A stretch of 64,000 nucleotides of DNA from an uncultured Pseudomonadales bacterium (GCA_943846685.1 OX044363.1:434001-498000); one strand, 5' to 3'. Positions 48,013 through 57,962 are shown, numbered from the stretch's first letter. Program-made: numbers and translations. The notes: generated by a model from the letters alone, not told the origin.

Positions 48013-48894
48013 TTGAAAAATAAAGCACTTCTATTTGTGTTGCAGTTATTTGGCTGGTTTCCACTCTCTGTGGGGCGTCTGTTTGGGCGCGCCATAGGCC
48101 GCTTGATCTATTTTCTCGATCTGGGCCCCGCGCATATCTCGCGAATTAATTTACGCCTCTGTTATCCTCAGATGCCCTCCCAGCAAATAGAAAGTCTGTG
48201 CAAGCAGCGAATGTTGCATTTAGGCCAGGCTTTTGTCGAAACCCCCAGAGTCTGGAGAAAGCCGACTACCTGGCTCGAAAGTAAAATAGTCGCTGTCGAA
48301 GGCTTGGAGCATTTTCAGGCGGCTATGGCTGACAAACGAGGCACCATTCTTATTGTTCCCCATCAGGGTAACTGGGAAGTGCTCGGTCTGTGGGTCTCGC
48401 CACGCAGTAAAATGACATCCCTGTATGAACCGCCCAAAATCCCTGAAGTGGGCAACTGGATCAAAGCCTCTCGCGAGCAGTCTGGCGCAACACTGGTGCC
48501 AACCGATGGGCGCGGCGTTGCGGCTCTAATTAAGGCATTAAAAAGAGGCGAAACCACCGCGATTCTTCCCGACCAGCAGCCCGACGAGAGTGGCGGAATT
48601 TTCTCTCCCTTTATGGGCGTGCAGGCACGTACCATGACCTTGGTGACCAATTTGATTAATCGCTCTGGATGCCAGCCATTATTTTGCTCGGCGATACGCG
48701 AACCCGGCGGTTGGCGACTACACTTTTTACCCGCATCCGATGAACTCTGCAGCGAAGATAAGAGTACTGCTGTAAATGCGCTGAATGCTGGCGTGGAAAG
48801 CGTTGTCGAGTTGGCACCTGAGCAGTATCAGTGGGAATATAAACGTTTCCGAGCTCAGCCAGATAACACCGACTTTTATGCCAAAGGCTTATAG
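48013..48894 (+). CDS. LpxL/HtrB-family lipid A acyltransferase
   Basis: Late acyltransferase adding a secondary acyl chain to lipid A. The 293 residues have an N-terminal hydrophobic anchor (LLFVLQLFGWFPLSVGRLFG), the catalytic HX4E motif in PHQGNWEVLG near residue 117, and LPDQQPDESGG, a conserved LpxL/LpxM segment, followed by SPFMGVQA. Start codon TTG at 48013. It cannot be assigned to LpxL or LpxM from sequence alone. Confidence 0.9.
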   Translation: MKNKALLFVLQLFGWFPLSVGRLFGRAIGRLIYFLDLGPAHISRINLRLCYPQMPSQQIESLCKQRMLHLGQAFVETPRVWRKPTTWLESKIVAVEGLEHFQAAMADKRGTILIVPHQGNWEVLGLWVSPRSKMTSLYEPPKIPEVGNWIKASREQSGATLVPTDGRGVAALIKALKRGETTAILPDQQPDESGGIFSPFMGVQARTMTLVTNLINRSGCQPLFCSAIREPGGWRLHFLPASDELCSEDKSTAVNALNAGVESVVELAPEQYQWEYKRFRAQPDNTDFYAKGL

Positions 48895-48906
48895 GAACCA
48901 GCGCTG

Positions 48907-49488
48907 ATGGTGGAGCAACTTTTCTCAGATCAGCTAATCTGGCGACAACCGCGAATGGCTAAAATAAGTCAGGTTCCGGCAGAATTGCGTGACTGGTTAC
49001 TGGATAGTGGTTCGTTAACAAAGCGCCTGCAGCAGGCCAGTGACAATCAGCTCAGTGTTCAGGTAATCAATCAATCTGTGCAGTTACCGAACTTGTCAGA
49101 ACGCCGTGCGCTCGGCCTTGCGCCGCGACGACTGGCGCTGATTCGAGAAGTAATATTATTTGGTCGCGGTGTTCCCTGGGTCTACGCCCGCAGTGTGATT
49201 CCTCTGCAAACTCTGACAGGCCGCCTGCGCAAGTTGCGTCATCTGGATAACCGACCCCTCGGCGCGCTGCTGTTTAGTGATCCAACTATGACACGTGAGC
49301 CCTTGGAGTGGACCTGTATGCCTGCTCAAAAGAGCTGTTCACTGACACCCCAGCTAACCACATTCGAAAAACCCGTATGGGGACGTCGCTCAGTATTCAA
49401 ATTATCCGGCAAGCCATTATTAGTCTGTGAAATGTTTTTGCCGGGCTTTTCCGGCGGCGCTGAACATCTGGAGCCTTTAATAAAGTGA
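48907..49488 (+). CDS. ubiC: Chorismate pyruvate-lyase
   Basis: Converts chorismate to 4-hydroxybenzoate, the first step of ubiquinone synthesis. The 193 residues contain REVILFGRGVPWVYARSVIPLQTL, which includes the family's conserved Arg, then RPLGALLFSDPTM and a C-terminal GRRSVFKLSGKPLLVCEMFLPGF. It overlaps ubiA by 4 bases (ubiC TGA at 49486-49488; ubiA starts at 49485), a coupled ubiCA pair. Confidence 0.95.
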   Translation: MVEQLFSDQLIWRQPRMAKISQVPAELRDWLLDSGSLTKRLQQASDNQLSVQVINQSVQLPNLSERRALGLAPRRLALIREVILFGRGVPWVYARSVIPLQTLTGRLRKLRHLDNRPLGALLFSDPTMTREPLEWTCMPAQKSCSLTPQLTTFEKPVWGRRSVFKLSGKPLLVCEMFLPGFSGGAEHLEPLIK

Positions 49489-50348
49489 CTGATTCGCTAA
49501 AAAATAATCGCTGGTTGCGCTTAATGCGTCTCGATCGACCTATAGGCACCTATCTACTGTTATGGCCAACGCTGTGGGCGCTGTGGTTTGCCAGTGAGGG
49601 GCATCCACAGTTGAGTCACCTGATTATCTTTACGCTGGGTGTGGTGGTGATGCGAGCCGCGGGCTGTGTGATTAATGACTATGCCGATCGCCATGTGGAC
49701 GGTTCTGTTGAGCGAACGAAAAACCGACCGATTCCCGCAGGCGAAGTCAGCGCCAGTGCCGCGCTAAAATTATTTTTTGGGTTGATGGCGGTAGCACTTG
49801 GGTTGGTTCTGCTAACCAACCAGCTAACCATTACTCTGGCCTTTGGCGGCGCTGCGGTGGCTGCGCTCTATCCCTTTTTAAAGCGCTTCACCCATCTGCC
49901 CCAGCTGGGTTTGGGTATCGCCTGGGCCTGGTCAACACCGATGGCATTTGCCGCCGAAACCAATGGCTTACCGCTTGAACTTTGGGCGGTGTTTGGCGCC
50001 GTAGTTTTCTGGACCATTGCTTTCGATACCTATTACGCGATGGTTGATCGCAACGATGATTTACAGATAGGTATCAAATCTACGGCCATACTGTTTGGCA
50101 AATATGATCTGTTGATTATTGGTCTTTTGCAGGTTGCAGTATTGGCGCTGTTAATTTGGGCAGGGCTTTTATTTGATCGAGGTGCAGCCTACTTTATAGC
50201 CTTAGCGGTGGCAGCCGCTTACTTTATCAACCAGCATATAATCAGTCGCGGCCGAGACCGAGAGGCCTGTTTTAGCGCCTTTCTGAGCAATCATCGAGTG
50301 GGTATGATTATTTTTATTGGCTTGGCGGCAGACTATTTAATCTCCTGA
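49485..50348 (+). CDS. ubiA: 4-Hydroxybenzoate octaprenyltransferase
   Basis: Membrane prenyltransferase of ubiquinone synthesis. The 287 residues, with about eight to nine hydrophobic segments, have the first Asp-rich motif NDYADRHVDGSVERTKNRPI near residue 66 and the second DTYYAMVDRNDD near residue 185, plus LRLMRLDRPIGTYLLLWPT at the start. Convergent with yaaA, 7 bases apart. Confidence 0.97.
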   Translation: MTDSLKNNRWLRLMRLDRPIGTYLLLWPTLWALWFASEGHPQLSHLIIFTLGVVVMRAAGCVINDYADRHVDGSVERTKNRPIPAGEVSASAALKLFFGLMAVALGLVLLTNQLTITLAFGGAAVAALYPFLKRFTHLPQLGLGIAWAWSTPMAFAAETNGLPLELWAVFGAVVFWTIAFDTYYAMVDRNDDLQIGIKSTAILFGKYDLLIIGLLQVAVLALLIWAGLLFDRGAAYFIALAVAAAYFINQHIISRGRDREACFSAFLSNHRVGMIIFIGLAADYLIS

Positions 50349-50355
50349 TAGAGCC

Positions 50356-51111
50356 CTAGTCGCGAACAAACACCCACTGATCAGCTTCGCTGAGCGCGGC
50401 ATTATAGCTGTAGCCGTCGCTATCAAAATTCTTTATCTGCTCAACCTCGGTAATGCGGTTTCTAATAATATAGCTGCTCATCAGACCCCGAGCTTTCTTT
50501 GCGTAGAAGCTGATAATTTTATATTTGTCGTTCTTTTTATCCATAAATACCGGTGTGATAATTCGCGCACTGATATCTTTTTTGCGCACCGACTTAAAGT
50601 ACTCATTAGAAGCCAGATTGACCATCACCGATGACTCTGCCTTGTTCAATTCATTGGTAATAATATCGCCCCAGAATTGATACAGATCGGCACCGCGTGG
50701 ATTGGCGAACTTGGTGCCCATCTCCAAACGATAGGCCTGCATCAAATCCAGTGGACGCAGCAAACCATAGAGACCAGAGAGAATACGCAGATGATCCTGA
50801 GCCCAGCGCAGGTCTTCATCGCTCATACTCTCCGCATCAAGACCCTGATAGACATCGCCTTTAAAGGCCAATACCGCTGGACGTGCATTGTCGTCAGTAA
50901 ACGGTGTCTGCCACTCTTGAAAGCGTTCAAAGTTTAACGCGCCGAGCTTATCGCTAAGACTCATTAGTGAGGAGACATCCTGAGGTGCCAGAGCTTTTAG
51001 CCCGTGCAAGAGTTCCTGTGCATGGTCCAGCAGCTCCGGCTGAGTGGTTAAAGGGGCATTAACCGAGCTTGCGTAGTCGAGTTTTTTGGCTGGCGAGATA
51101 ACAATAAGCAT
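50356..51111 (-). CDS. yaaA: Peroxide stress protein YaaA (DUF328)
   Basis: Reduces intracellular free iron during peroxide stress in E. coli. The 251 residues start [12 protein letters not shown], contain [25 protein letters not shown] and [20 protein letters not shown], the family signatures. No OxyR box was recognised upstream. Confidence 0.93.
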   Translation of the reverse strand: MLIVISPAKKLDYASSVNAPLTTQPELLDHAQELLHGLKALAPQDVSSLMSLSDKLGALNFERFQEWQTPFTDDNARPAVLAFKGDVYQGLDAESMSDEDLRWAQDHLRILSGLYGLLRPLDLMQAYRLEMGTKFANPRGADLYQFWGDIITNELNKAESSVMVNLASNEYFKSVRKKDISARIITPVFMDKKNDKYKIISFYAKKARGLMSSYIIRNRITEVEQIKNFDSDGYSYNAALSEADQWVFVRD

Positions 51112-51269
51112 AGGTATATTGCGTCTTTTAGTGGAAATAGTATGAATTTAGTGCTGTTATTATATCAACTTACGCAGACTGCGCGAGAAGCGGATTTATT
51201 GCGAAAACCGTTCAGAATAGAGTGTAGAGTAGATTGCAGAATAGACTGCAGGAAAAATGGAGACATGGA

Positions 51270-52790
51270 ATGAAAAAATGGTTGTTAGCGTTCATAGTAC
51301 CGGCTCTTATTGTTGGCTGTTCGGTTAACCCGGTAACCGGGAAAAACGAATTATCAATCGTCTCGCCGCAACAGGAAATTGCCATCGGTGAGAAAAATTA
51401 CCGCCCCTCCCGCCAGTCACAGGGCGGTGATTACTATTTAGATCCGTCATTGCAAACCTATATAGCCAGTGTTGGTCAGCGGTTGGCGGCCGTTAGTGAT
51501 CGTCCCGATCTGCCCTATGAATTTGTCGTGCTAAATAATGATGTGCCTAATGCCTGGGCTATGCCCGGCGGAAAAATTGCCATCAACCGCGGGCTGCTGT
51601 TGTTACTGGAAGACGAAGCCCAATTGGCCGCGGTACTCGGCCATGAAATTGTTCATGCGGCCGCTCGTCACGGGGCATCGCAAATGACCCGCGGCACTCT
51701 GGCCAATATTGGGCTGGTAACTCTGGGAGTGGCCACTCAGGGTAAAGAGGGTGCGCAACTCTATGGCATGGCATCGCAGGTGGGTGCTGCTGCCTGGATG
51801 GCAAAATACGGTCGTGATGATGAACTGGAGTCTGACCATTACGGCATGAACTATATGGCCAAGGCCGGTTACGATGTGCAGGGTGCAGTCGAGCTCCAGG
51901 AAAAATTTGTTGAATTAAGCCAATCGCGACAGGCGGGTTTTCTCGATAATTTATTTGCCAGTCACCCACCCTCAACCCAAAGAGTGACAGAAAACAGAGC
52001 CAGAGTGGCAAGCTTTTCAAAAGGGGAGCGTTATCGTGAGCGCTATCAGAAGGCGATTGCCCAACTGAAAAAAGACGCACCGGCCTATCAGGCAGAGACC
52101 GCGGCGAAAAAAGCACTGGCTGAAAAACAGGGTCGAGAGGCGATTAAACATCTCGACAAAGCCGTGGCCCATCAGCCCGATGAAGGTCATTTTTGGGAGC
52201 TGCGCGGCCATGCTTGGAAGATGCTTGAAGAGCACGAAAATGCACAGAAAGCCTATACCACCGCCATTAAGAAAAACGATAAATTCTTCAGCCCCTATCT
52301 AGCTCGCGGTGTGTTGCTCTATGAACGCGGTCAGCGCACCGCGGCGGAGAGAGATTTACGTCGCAGCTATGAATTACTGCCTACACCAACAGCTAGCTAC
52401 TATCTTGGCGAACTATCTCTGCAAGGTAAGCAGTACGACCAGGCCAATAGCTATTTTAAGCTGGCCGCCCAAAGTGGGGGGGAGCTGGGTGTGCAGTCGC
52501 GGCAGAAATTGCAGGCGCTCCAACTGCAGATGCAGCCGCAGACATTTTTAACCGTAACCCCCGCGGTCAGTAGAAGCGGATACTTACTGGTGAAAGTTGC
52601 CAATACCAGCCCGCGGGCAATGGATCGAATTATTGTCGAAGTCTCTGGTGGCGGCGCCAGTAAAACTATCCGATTGCCAGCGGTTCTCAAGGCCAATTCG
52701 ACAGTCAGTATTAATACTGGCATTGCCTATATGGCTGAGGCGCAGCTTAACTACAGAGTTAGAGCGCTAAAGGCTGTGCTTTTAGACTAA
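51270..52790 (+). CDS. M48-family lipoprotein metalloprotease with TPR repeats
   Basis: The frame opens at 51234, but ATG at 51270 gives a lipoprotein signal, MKKWLLAFIVPALIVGC, with Cys17, so that is the start (506 residues). The zinc motif HEIVH is at residues 125-129 and the third ligand in DELESDHYGMNYM near residue 190. TPR-like helices follow from about residue 270 (AIKHLDKAVAHQPDEGHFWELRGHAWK and so on). The domain order is that of BepA/YfgC, which assists outer-membrane protein assembly, though E. coli BepA is not a lipoprotein. A terminator follows. Confidence 0.92.
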   Translation: MKKWLLAFIVPALIVGCSVNPVTGKNELSIVSPQQEIAIGEKNYRPSRQSQGGDYYLDPSLQTYIASVGQRLAAVSDRPDLPYEFVVLNNDVPNAWAMPGGKIAINRGLLLLLEDEAQLAAVLGHEIVHAAARHGASQMTRGTLANIGLVTLGVATQGKEGAQLYGMASQVGAAAWMAKYGRDDELESDHYGMNYMAKAGYDVQGAVELQEKFVELSQSRQAGFLDNLFASHPPSTQRVTENRARVASFSKGERYRERYQKAIAQLKKDAPAYQAETAAKKALAEKQGREAIKHLDKAVAHQPDEGHFWELRGHAWKMLEEHENAQKAYTTAIKKNDKFFSPYLARGVLLYERGQRTAAERDLRRSYELLPTPTASYYLGELSLQGKQYDQANSYFKLAAQSGGELGVQSRQKLQALQLQMQPQTFLTVTPAVSRSGYLLVKVANTSPRAMDRIIVEVSGGGASKTIRLPAVLKANSTVSINTGIAYMAEAQLNYRVRALKAVLLD

Positions 52791-52801
52791 ACCGTTATTT
52801 G

Positions 52802-52836
52802 AAATCAGGCGCGTTCAAGGGTTCGCGCCTGATTTT
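52802..52836 (+). terminator. Terminator of the M48 gene
   Basis: AAATCAGGCGCG at 52802-52813 pairs over 12 bases with CGCGCCTGATTT at 52824-52835, loop of 10 bases, followed by T. It starts 12 bases after the M48 stop and covers the last codons of the convergent ClC gene. Confidence 0.8.
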
Positions 52837-54502
52837 GCACATCAGTCACTGCTTGAAAAAGAGCCCCCTCGGTAATTGATCCTTCCAGAACACCGGTTTC
52901 CGCATCCACTACCGGCAGACTTTCACCGACAAACTGACGTACTTTGAGCATCGCCTCGTCAAGGCTGTTGTGGCTGTAAAGAACAGTCGGTTGAGTATCG
53001 ATAAAATTCTCAACATTGTTTTCGCCAGCGTCGAGGGCGCCATAGAGAGAAATTTTCCCCAGCAACTTACCGCCATTATCAACCACATAGGCTTCAGTCT
53101 GTCCGCGGTTTTGCATCTCCTGACTGAGGGTTTGACCTAGTGATTGCGCCGTGGCGCGAATATAATTTTGGCCACTAAAGCCACCGACACTAATTTGCCG
53201 AAGGGCAATGGCTTCACGACCCTTAAGTAGATCAATGCCGCGATCAAGCAGTTGCCGGTCAAAAAACGAATGACCAAATAAACGGTTGGTAATCAGGCTG
53301 CAGAGCATCACCGAAACCATAACCGCTACCGCGTAAGTGTAGGATTGGGTCAGTTCAAGAACAATAATCACCGCCGTGACCGGCGCACCAATCACTGCCG
53401 AGCTAACCGCCGCCATGCCGGCGACGCTAATAATGCTGGCGATATCGGCAAAGCCAAACAGGGTGATTAGCTGTCCCGCCAGCGCACCAGTGGCAACACC
53501 AATAAATAATGAGGGCGAGAAAACCCCGCCAAACAAACCAAAGCCAATACAGAGGGCAGTCATCAGCAGTTTTGCAATTAACACCGCAACCAGCAGAGAG
53601 AGTGCAAGCTCGCCGGCGATCATATTATTAATACTGGCAAAGCCCAGTCCCAAAACCTGTGGAATCCAAATGCCGACTAGGCCGCAGATGGTCGCAGCAA
53701 TAAACGGCAAAAATACTGGTGAGACATTGATTTTTGTCGCGCTTTTGGCGGAGTAGCGCAGAGCCCACATAAAGCACACTGCGACTAAGGAAAACAGCGG
53801 AGCCAGCAACACTAGTACCGGAACGATCTCGGTTAGAGGCGGAACCAACGCGCTAATTTCAAAGGTAATTGAGTGGGGGAACCACTGATGGCTGAGGGCG
53901 CTGGCGGAGATGGATGCAACCGTGATCGGTGCAATCGTGCGCACCGAAAAGTGCCGAAGAATCGCCTCGTGGGCAAAAATAACCCCGGCGATCGGCGCAT
54001 TAAATCCCGCGGAAATAGCCGCCGCAACACCACAGCCAAGATAGACCTCATGCGATAAGCGGCTGGAAATAAAGCGCTTAACCCAGATTCCCATGGTCGC
54101 ACCAAAGTGAACCAGTGGGCCGTACTGCCCGACCGAAGCGCCACCGCTGGCTGCGGTAAAAGCCGCCAGTGTTGAGGCCAGACCGGTTTTAATATCCAGC
54201 GGTTCATTGAGTTGGTGTGCTGCATAGATTGAATCTGCTGGGCCAGCCCAGCGTGTAATCTTAAAGACAATTTTTAGCGCGACAACTATCGCGGCGGCTA
54301 ACCACAGATAAATAACACTGGAAAAAGACAGGCTTTGGTCGCCAATATTAAAGGCAAAAAGACTGCTGGCTTGACGCTGCAGTTCAAACCATTGAACACC
54401 GATAACAAACAGATTTGAGACCACAGCAAGGGTTGCGCCAATCAGCCCGCCGACCAAAATAATCAGTATGATTTCGAGTGAAGCATCGCGTAGTTTTTGC
54501 AT
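52805..54502 (-). CDS. ClC-family chloride channel/transporter with C-terminal CBS pair
   Basis: Anion transport protein of about 565 residues. ATG at 54502 (MQKLRDASLEIILIIL) is chosen over a TTG at 54577. About ten or more hydrophobic helices precede two CBS domains (from about residue 440). The ClC motif GGVFSPSLFIGVATG is present. The motif that reads GREGP in E. coli ClcA reads GQYGP here (residues 125-129), so the gating Glu is Tyr127; the first filter motif GSGIP is also replaced (GPADS). Members lacking this Glu tend to be channels rather than H+/Cl- antiporters, so mechanism is inferred as different. Confidence 0.93.
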   Translation of the reverse strand: MQKLRDASLEIILIILVGGLIGATLAVVSNLFVIGVQWFELQRQASSLFAFNIGDQSLSFSSVIYLWLAAAIVVALKIVFKITRWAGPADSIYAAHQLNEPLDIKTGLASTLAAFTAASGGASVGQYGPLVHFGATMGIWVKRFISSRLSHEVYLGCGVAAAISAGFNAPIAGVIFAHEAILRHFSVRTIAPITVASISASALSHQWFPHSITFEISALVPPLTEIVPVLVLLAPLFSLVAVCFMWALRYSAKSATKINVSPVFLPFIAATICGLVGIWIPQVLGLGFASINNMIAGELALSLLVAVLIAKLLMTALCIGFGLFGGVFSPSLFIGVATGALAGQLITLFGFADIASIISVAGMAAVSSAVIGAPVTAVIIVLELTQSYTYAVAVMVSVMLCSLITNRLFGHSFFDRQLLDRGIDLLKGREAIALRQISVGGFSGQNYIRATAQSLGQTLSQEMQNRGQTEAYVVDNGGKLLGKISLYGALDAGENNVENFIDTQPTVLYSHNSLDEAMLKVRQFVGESLPVVDAETGVLEGSITEGALFQAVTDVQNQARTLERA

Positions 54503-54661
54503 TAAATAAATGGCCTGAATAATAGTGACAAGAACGTTTGTCGCGCACAGCTTAGACAGTGAGGTTAATATCGTCAAAGATTGCCAATATTAACCGGCGC
54601 CATACAGTGATTAGCAAGTTATACTTAGCCGCGATTTCAACTCAGGGTATTAGATAATCAG

Positions 54662-55219
54662 GTGAAAGTCTTTCAGCACTTAAGTCGGCACTTAATCAAG
54701 AGTATTGATCAATTTACCGATATTACCGGCAGAGCGGTCTCCTGGTTAACCTTATTGATGGTTGCTCTCACGGTGGTTATTGTGGTGCTGCGCTACTATT
54801 TTGAAAGTGGTTCAATCGCCCTTCAGGAATCTATTACCTACCTGCATGGCATAGTGTTTATGCTGGGCATTGCCTTTACCCTGCAGCGTGGCGGTCATGT
54901 ACGGGTGGATATTTTCTACCGTGGATTTTCGCCGCATAAAAAAGCGCTGGTCGATTTTATCGGCGGTATTCTGCTCCTATTACCTGTATGCCTGCTTATT
55001 TTTATATTCTCCTGGGATTATGTGGTTGCCAGTTGGGCGATTGGTGAGACTTCCGAAGAGAGCAGCGGCATTGCCGGTATCTATTTATTAAAGACGCTAC
55101 TTTTGCTAATGCCGGCAACACTTATCTTGCAGGGCATAGCTGAGACTCTGCGCAACTTACTGATACTTCTCAGCCAACCAGATGTGACCGTCCCCGATCA
55201 TATTGAGCCGATGATCTGA
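54662..55219 (+). CDS. TRAP transporter small permease (DctQ)
   Basis: Small membrane subunit of a TRAP transporter, 185 residues, four hydrophobic segments; GTG start at 54662. Typical DctQ features: SWLTLLMVALTVVIVVLRYYF, ESITYLHGIVFMLGIAFTLQRGGHVRVDIFY. Its TGA overlaps the dctM ATG. No solute-binding gene is adjacent; a solitary one lies at 11098-12189. Confidence 0.92.
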   Translation: MKVFQHLSRHLIKSIDQFTDITGRAVSWLTLLMVALTVVIVVLRYYFESGSIALQESITYLHGIVFMLGIAFTLQRGGHVRVDIFYRGFSPHKKALVDFIGGILLLLPVCLLIFIFSWDYVVASWAIGETSEESSGIAGIYLLKTLLLLMPATLILQGIAETLRNLLILLSQPDVTVPDHIEPMI

Positions 55220-56598
55220 TGGCTGAATATATTCCGTTACTAATGTTTTTGGTTGTCTGCTTGGTTTTGATGGCGGGCTATCCTGTGGCGCTATCACTGT
55301 CTGGCACAGCGCTGATCTTTGCCTTCGCCGGCTATGCCACCGGCCATTTTGATATGTCCTTTTTGCAGGCACTGCCCAACCGCCTGTTTGGCACGGTTAA
55401 AAACACCACGCTAATAGCTGTACCTCTGTTTGTGTTTATGGGGGTGATGTTGGAAAAGTCGCGCCTGTCAGAAGACCTTCTCGAGAGTATGGCTGATCTA
55501 TTCAGTGGGTTTCGCAGCGGATTGGGTATTTCGGTGGTGTTGGTCGGCGCGCTGTTGGCGGCGAGCACCGGAATTGTTGGTGCCACAGTGGTGACCATGG
55601 GTCTAATGTCACTGCCGACCATGTTGAAGCGCGGCTACTCATCATCTCAGGCAACCGGCATTATTTGCGCTACCGGCACTCTGGGGCAAATTATTCCTCC
55701 CTCAATTGCCTTGGTTCTCCTCGGCGATATTCTCTCGAGTGCCTATCAGCAGGCACAGTTAAATATGGGCATATTTACCCCCAAGGTGGTCTCTATTGGC
55801 GACCTGTTTGTCGGCGCGATTATTCCGGGATTAATTCTGGTCGTTCTTTACTCTGCCTATGTGATTTTCTTTGCCAAGCCGCAATTACAGGCGTCGCAAC
55901 CACAGCCAGACGCAGAGCAATCTCCGGCAACCAATAAATTGTCACGAGCAATGCGCAATTTGCTGCCGCCGATCTTTTTGATCGCTGCGGTATTGGGTTC
56001 AATTCTAACCGGTGCGGCAACCCCCACTGAAGCTGCAGGTGTCGGTGCTTTTGGTGCGACGCTGCTGGCGATATTTAAACGACAGCTGTCATTGGCGCGC
56101 TTGCGTGAGGTGGCTCAAAGCACCACCGAAGTGACCTCAATGGTGTTTTTAATCCTGATTGGTGCAGCGATATTCTCACTGGTATTCCGCGGTTTTGGTG
56201 GTGAAGAGCTGGTCGAACATTTCTTTTCCGAACTGCCCGGGGGTGTGCTCAGCGCCACCATTCTGGTGATGGTGGTTATCTTCTTGCTCGGCTTTGTGCT
56301 GGATTTTATTGAGATCACCTTTGTTGTGGTGCCTATAGTGGGCCCGGTGCTGCTCGCCATGGGACTGGATCCGGTGTGGCTGGGCATTATGATTGCGATT
56401 AATCTTCAGACCTCCTTTTTAACCCCGCCGTTTGGCTTTGCGCTGTTTTATTTGCGCGGTGTTGCACCAGCGTCGGTTGAAACTGCAGATATGTACCGCG
56501 GTGTTGTGCCATTTATTATTATTCAGCTATTCTTAATGCTGATGCTATCGCTGTGGCCGGCGCTGGCAACCTGGTTGCCTTCAGTTATCTACAACTGA
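55219..56598 (+). CDS. TRAP transporter large permease (DctM)
   Basis: Twelve-helix transport subunit of 459 residues. It has LMAGYPVALSLSGTALIFA, NTTLIAVPLFVFMGVMLEKS, the conserved loops ATGIICATGTLGQIIPPSIALVL and FLTPPFGFALFYLRG near the C-terminus. It forms a coupled pair with dctQ. Confidence 0.95.
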   Translation: MAEYIPLLMFLVVCLVLMAGYPVALSLSGTALIFAFAGYATGHFDMSFLQALPNRLFGTVKNTTLIAVPLFVFMGVMLEKSRLSEDLLESMADLFSGFRSGLGISVVLVGALLAASTGIVGATVVTMGLMSLPTMLKRGYSSSQATGIICATGTLGQIIPPSIALVLLGDILSSAYQQAQLNMGIFTPKVVSIGDLFVGAIIPGLILVVLYSAYVIFFAKPQLQASQPQPDAEQSPATNKLSRAMRNLLPPIFLIAAVLGSILTGAATPTEAAGVGAFGATLLAIFKRQLSLARLREVAQSTTEVTSMVFLILIGAAIFSLVFRGFGGEELVEHFFSELPGGVLSATILVMVVIFLLGFVLDFIEITFVVVPIVGPVLLAMGLDPVWLGIMIAINLQTSFLTPPFGFALFYLRGVAPASVETADMYRGVVPFIIIQLFLMLMLSLWPALATWLPSVIYN

Positions 56599-56626
56599 TA
56601 TCTGTTTATATAAGGAATAGCGCGTT

Positions 56627-57013
56627 ATGGAAAACCCGTCGTCACCAGCAGGAAAGTTAATCTCCCAAACCATTGCCATGCCTCGAGAAACCAATGCCAA
56701 CGGCGATATTTTTGGTGGCTGGTTGCTCAGTGAAATGGATTTAGCCGGCGCGATTCTGGCCGGCCGAATTGCCAAGGGCCGGGTTGCTACAGTGGCGATC
56801 AGCAGTATGTCATTTCTCAATCCAGTGCCGGTGGGCGCGGTGGTTGGCTGCTATGCCCATACTCTTGCAATCGGTGCCAGTTCAATGCGTATCCTAATCG
56901 AAGCCTGGATTGATGGTGAGCAGCAAGCCGATTCCAGCAAAGTGACTGAAGGTGAGTTTGTCTTTGTGGCTATTGATGATCAGGGCAACAAAAGAAAAGT
57001 GCCTAAAACTTAA
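56627..57013 (+). CDS. YciA-like acyl-CoA thioesterase
   Basis: Hotdog-fold hydrolase of acyl-CoA, 128 residues. The signature NANGDIFGGWLLSEMDLAGA contains the catalytic Asp, with MSFLNPVPVGAVVGCYA following. Family members are broad acyl-CoA thioesterases; the physiological substrate is unknown. It overlaps the 3' end of the facing hydrolase by 11 bases. Confidence 0.9.
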   Translation: MENPSSPAGKLISQTIAMPRETNANGDIFGGWLLSEMDLAGAILAGRIAKGRVATVAISSMSFLNPVPVGAVVGCYAHTLAIGASSMRILIEAWIDGEQQADSSKVTEGEFVFVAIDDQGNKRKVPKT

Positions 57014-57962
57014 TCGCGGCGAATATTTTTTCACGCAAATCTTCCCGCTCATTGACCATATGATGCCCAGCCCCTTCAATAAGGTTGAGTCGCATATTGG
57101 GCAGCTTGTCCTTTAACAGCTTTAGATTGTACTGCCAGTCCAGCGTCCCATCCTCATCCCCCTGAATCAGATTGACTGGGAAGGCACTGCCAGAGTGATT
57201 TTCAATTTCTTCAGCCCACTCCGCCATCGCGTTTATCCAGGCTTTGGGAAGTCTGCGGGGTTGGAAGGGATCCAGGTGTTGGAGGAAATATAAAAACTCT
57301 GGATCGTGGGAGTTTTGACGGAATACTCTCTTGAGAGTCTTTCTAAACTGACCGGTGAGCTTAAAAGCCCAGCGATTAAACTTCCATAACCTCGGATGCA
57401 CCAGTGGTGCTAGCAGATTAAGGCTGGCAAAGGGATAGTTACTGGCATCGACCTGCTCAATAAGCTGTTTCAGCAAGATGGCGCCGCCAGTGCTTTGGCC
57501 TATAGCATGCAGCGGCCCGGGGCAGATCTCTGAGGCGGCTTTAATCACCTGATTTAGCTGGCGGATATAGTCACTGTAACTGGAAATATAACCCGGTTCC
57601 CCAGTCGACAGTCCGTGGCCAATAAGATCAAAGCAAACCACATTCATGCGCCGTTGAAGCAGTTCGCCAATCAGATTTCGATAAAGACCTGTATGGTCGA
57701 GATAGCCGTGAACCACAATCGCGGTTCCCACTGCATCGGCTAGTTGCCAAGCCATAATATGCGTTTTTTGATCCCCGTCGGACAGATGTCCGGCGAGTAG
57801 TTTGATCTCGTTGTTTGGGGTCGGCAGACGATAAAAATTAAGGTAGTCACACAGAGCAGTATTAGCGCTCAAATCAGCCTCAGCACCGGCATTAAATGGC
57901 GGTAATTGTTGCCGTAGACTCTTTATGTTTTGCGGCACATAATCTGACTGAGCATAGCGCAT
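57003..57962 (-). CDS. Alpha/beta hydrolase (serine hydrolase, S33/lysophospholipase type)
   Basis: A 319-residue cytosolic hydrolase with the complete triad context: GQSTGG (nucleophile Ser, near residue 174), GDEDGTLDW (Asp) and GAGHHMVNE (His, near the end). VVHGYLDHTGLYRNL and DLIGHGLSTGEPGY are typical of monoacylglycerol lipase-like proteins. No signal peptide is seen. It is convergent with the thioesterase and divergent from the sigma factor; substrate unknown. Confidence 0.88.
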   Translation of the reverse strand: MRYAQSDYVPQNIKSLRQQLPPFNAGAEADLSANTALCDYLNFYRLPTPNNEIKLLAGHLSDGDQKTHIMAWQLADAVGTAIVVHGYLDHTGLYRNLIGELLQRRMNVVCFDLIGHGLSTGEPGYISSYSDYIRQLNQVIKAASEICPGPLHAIGQSTGGAILLKQLIEQVDASNYPFASLNLLAPLVHPRLWKFNRWAFKLTGQFRKTLKRVFRQNSHDPEFLYFLQHLDPFQPRRLPKAWINAMAEWAEEIENHSGSAFPVNLIQGDEDGTLDWQYNLKLLKDKLPNMRLNLIEGAGHHMVNEREDLREKIFAAIKF

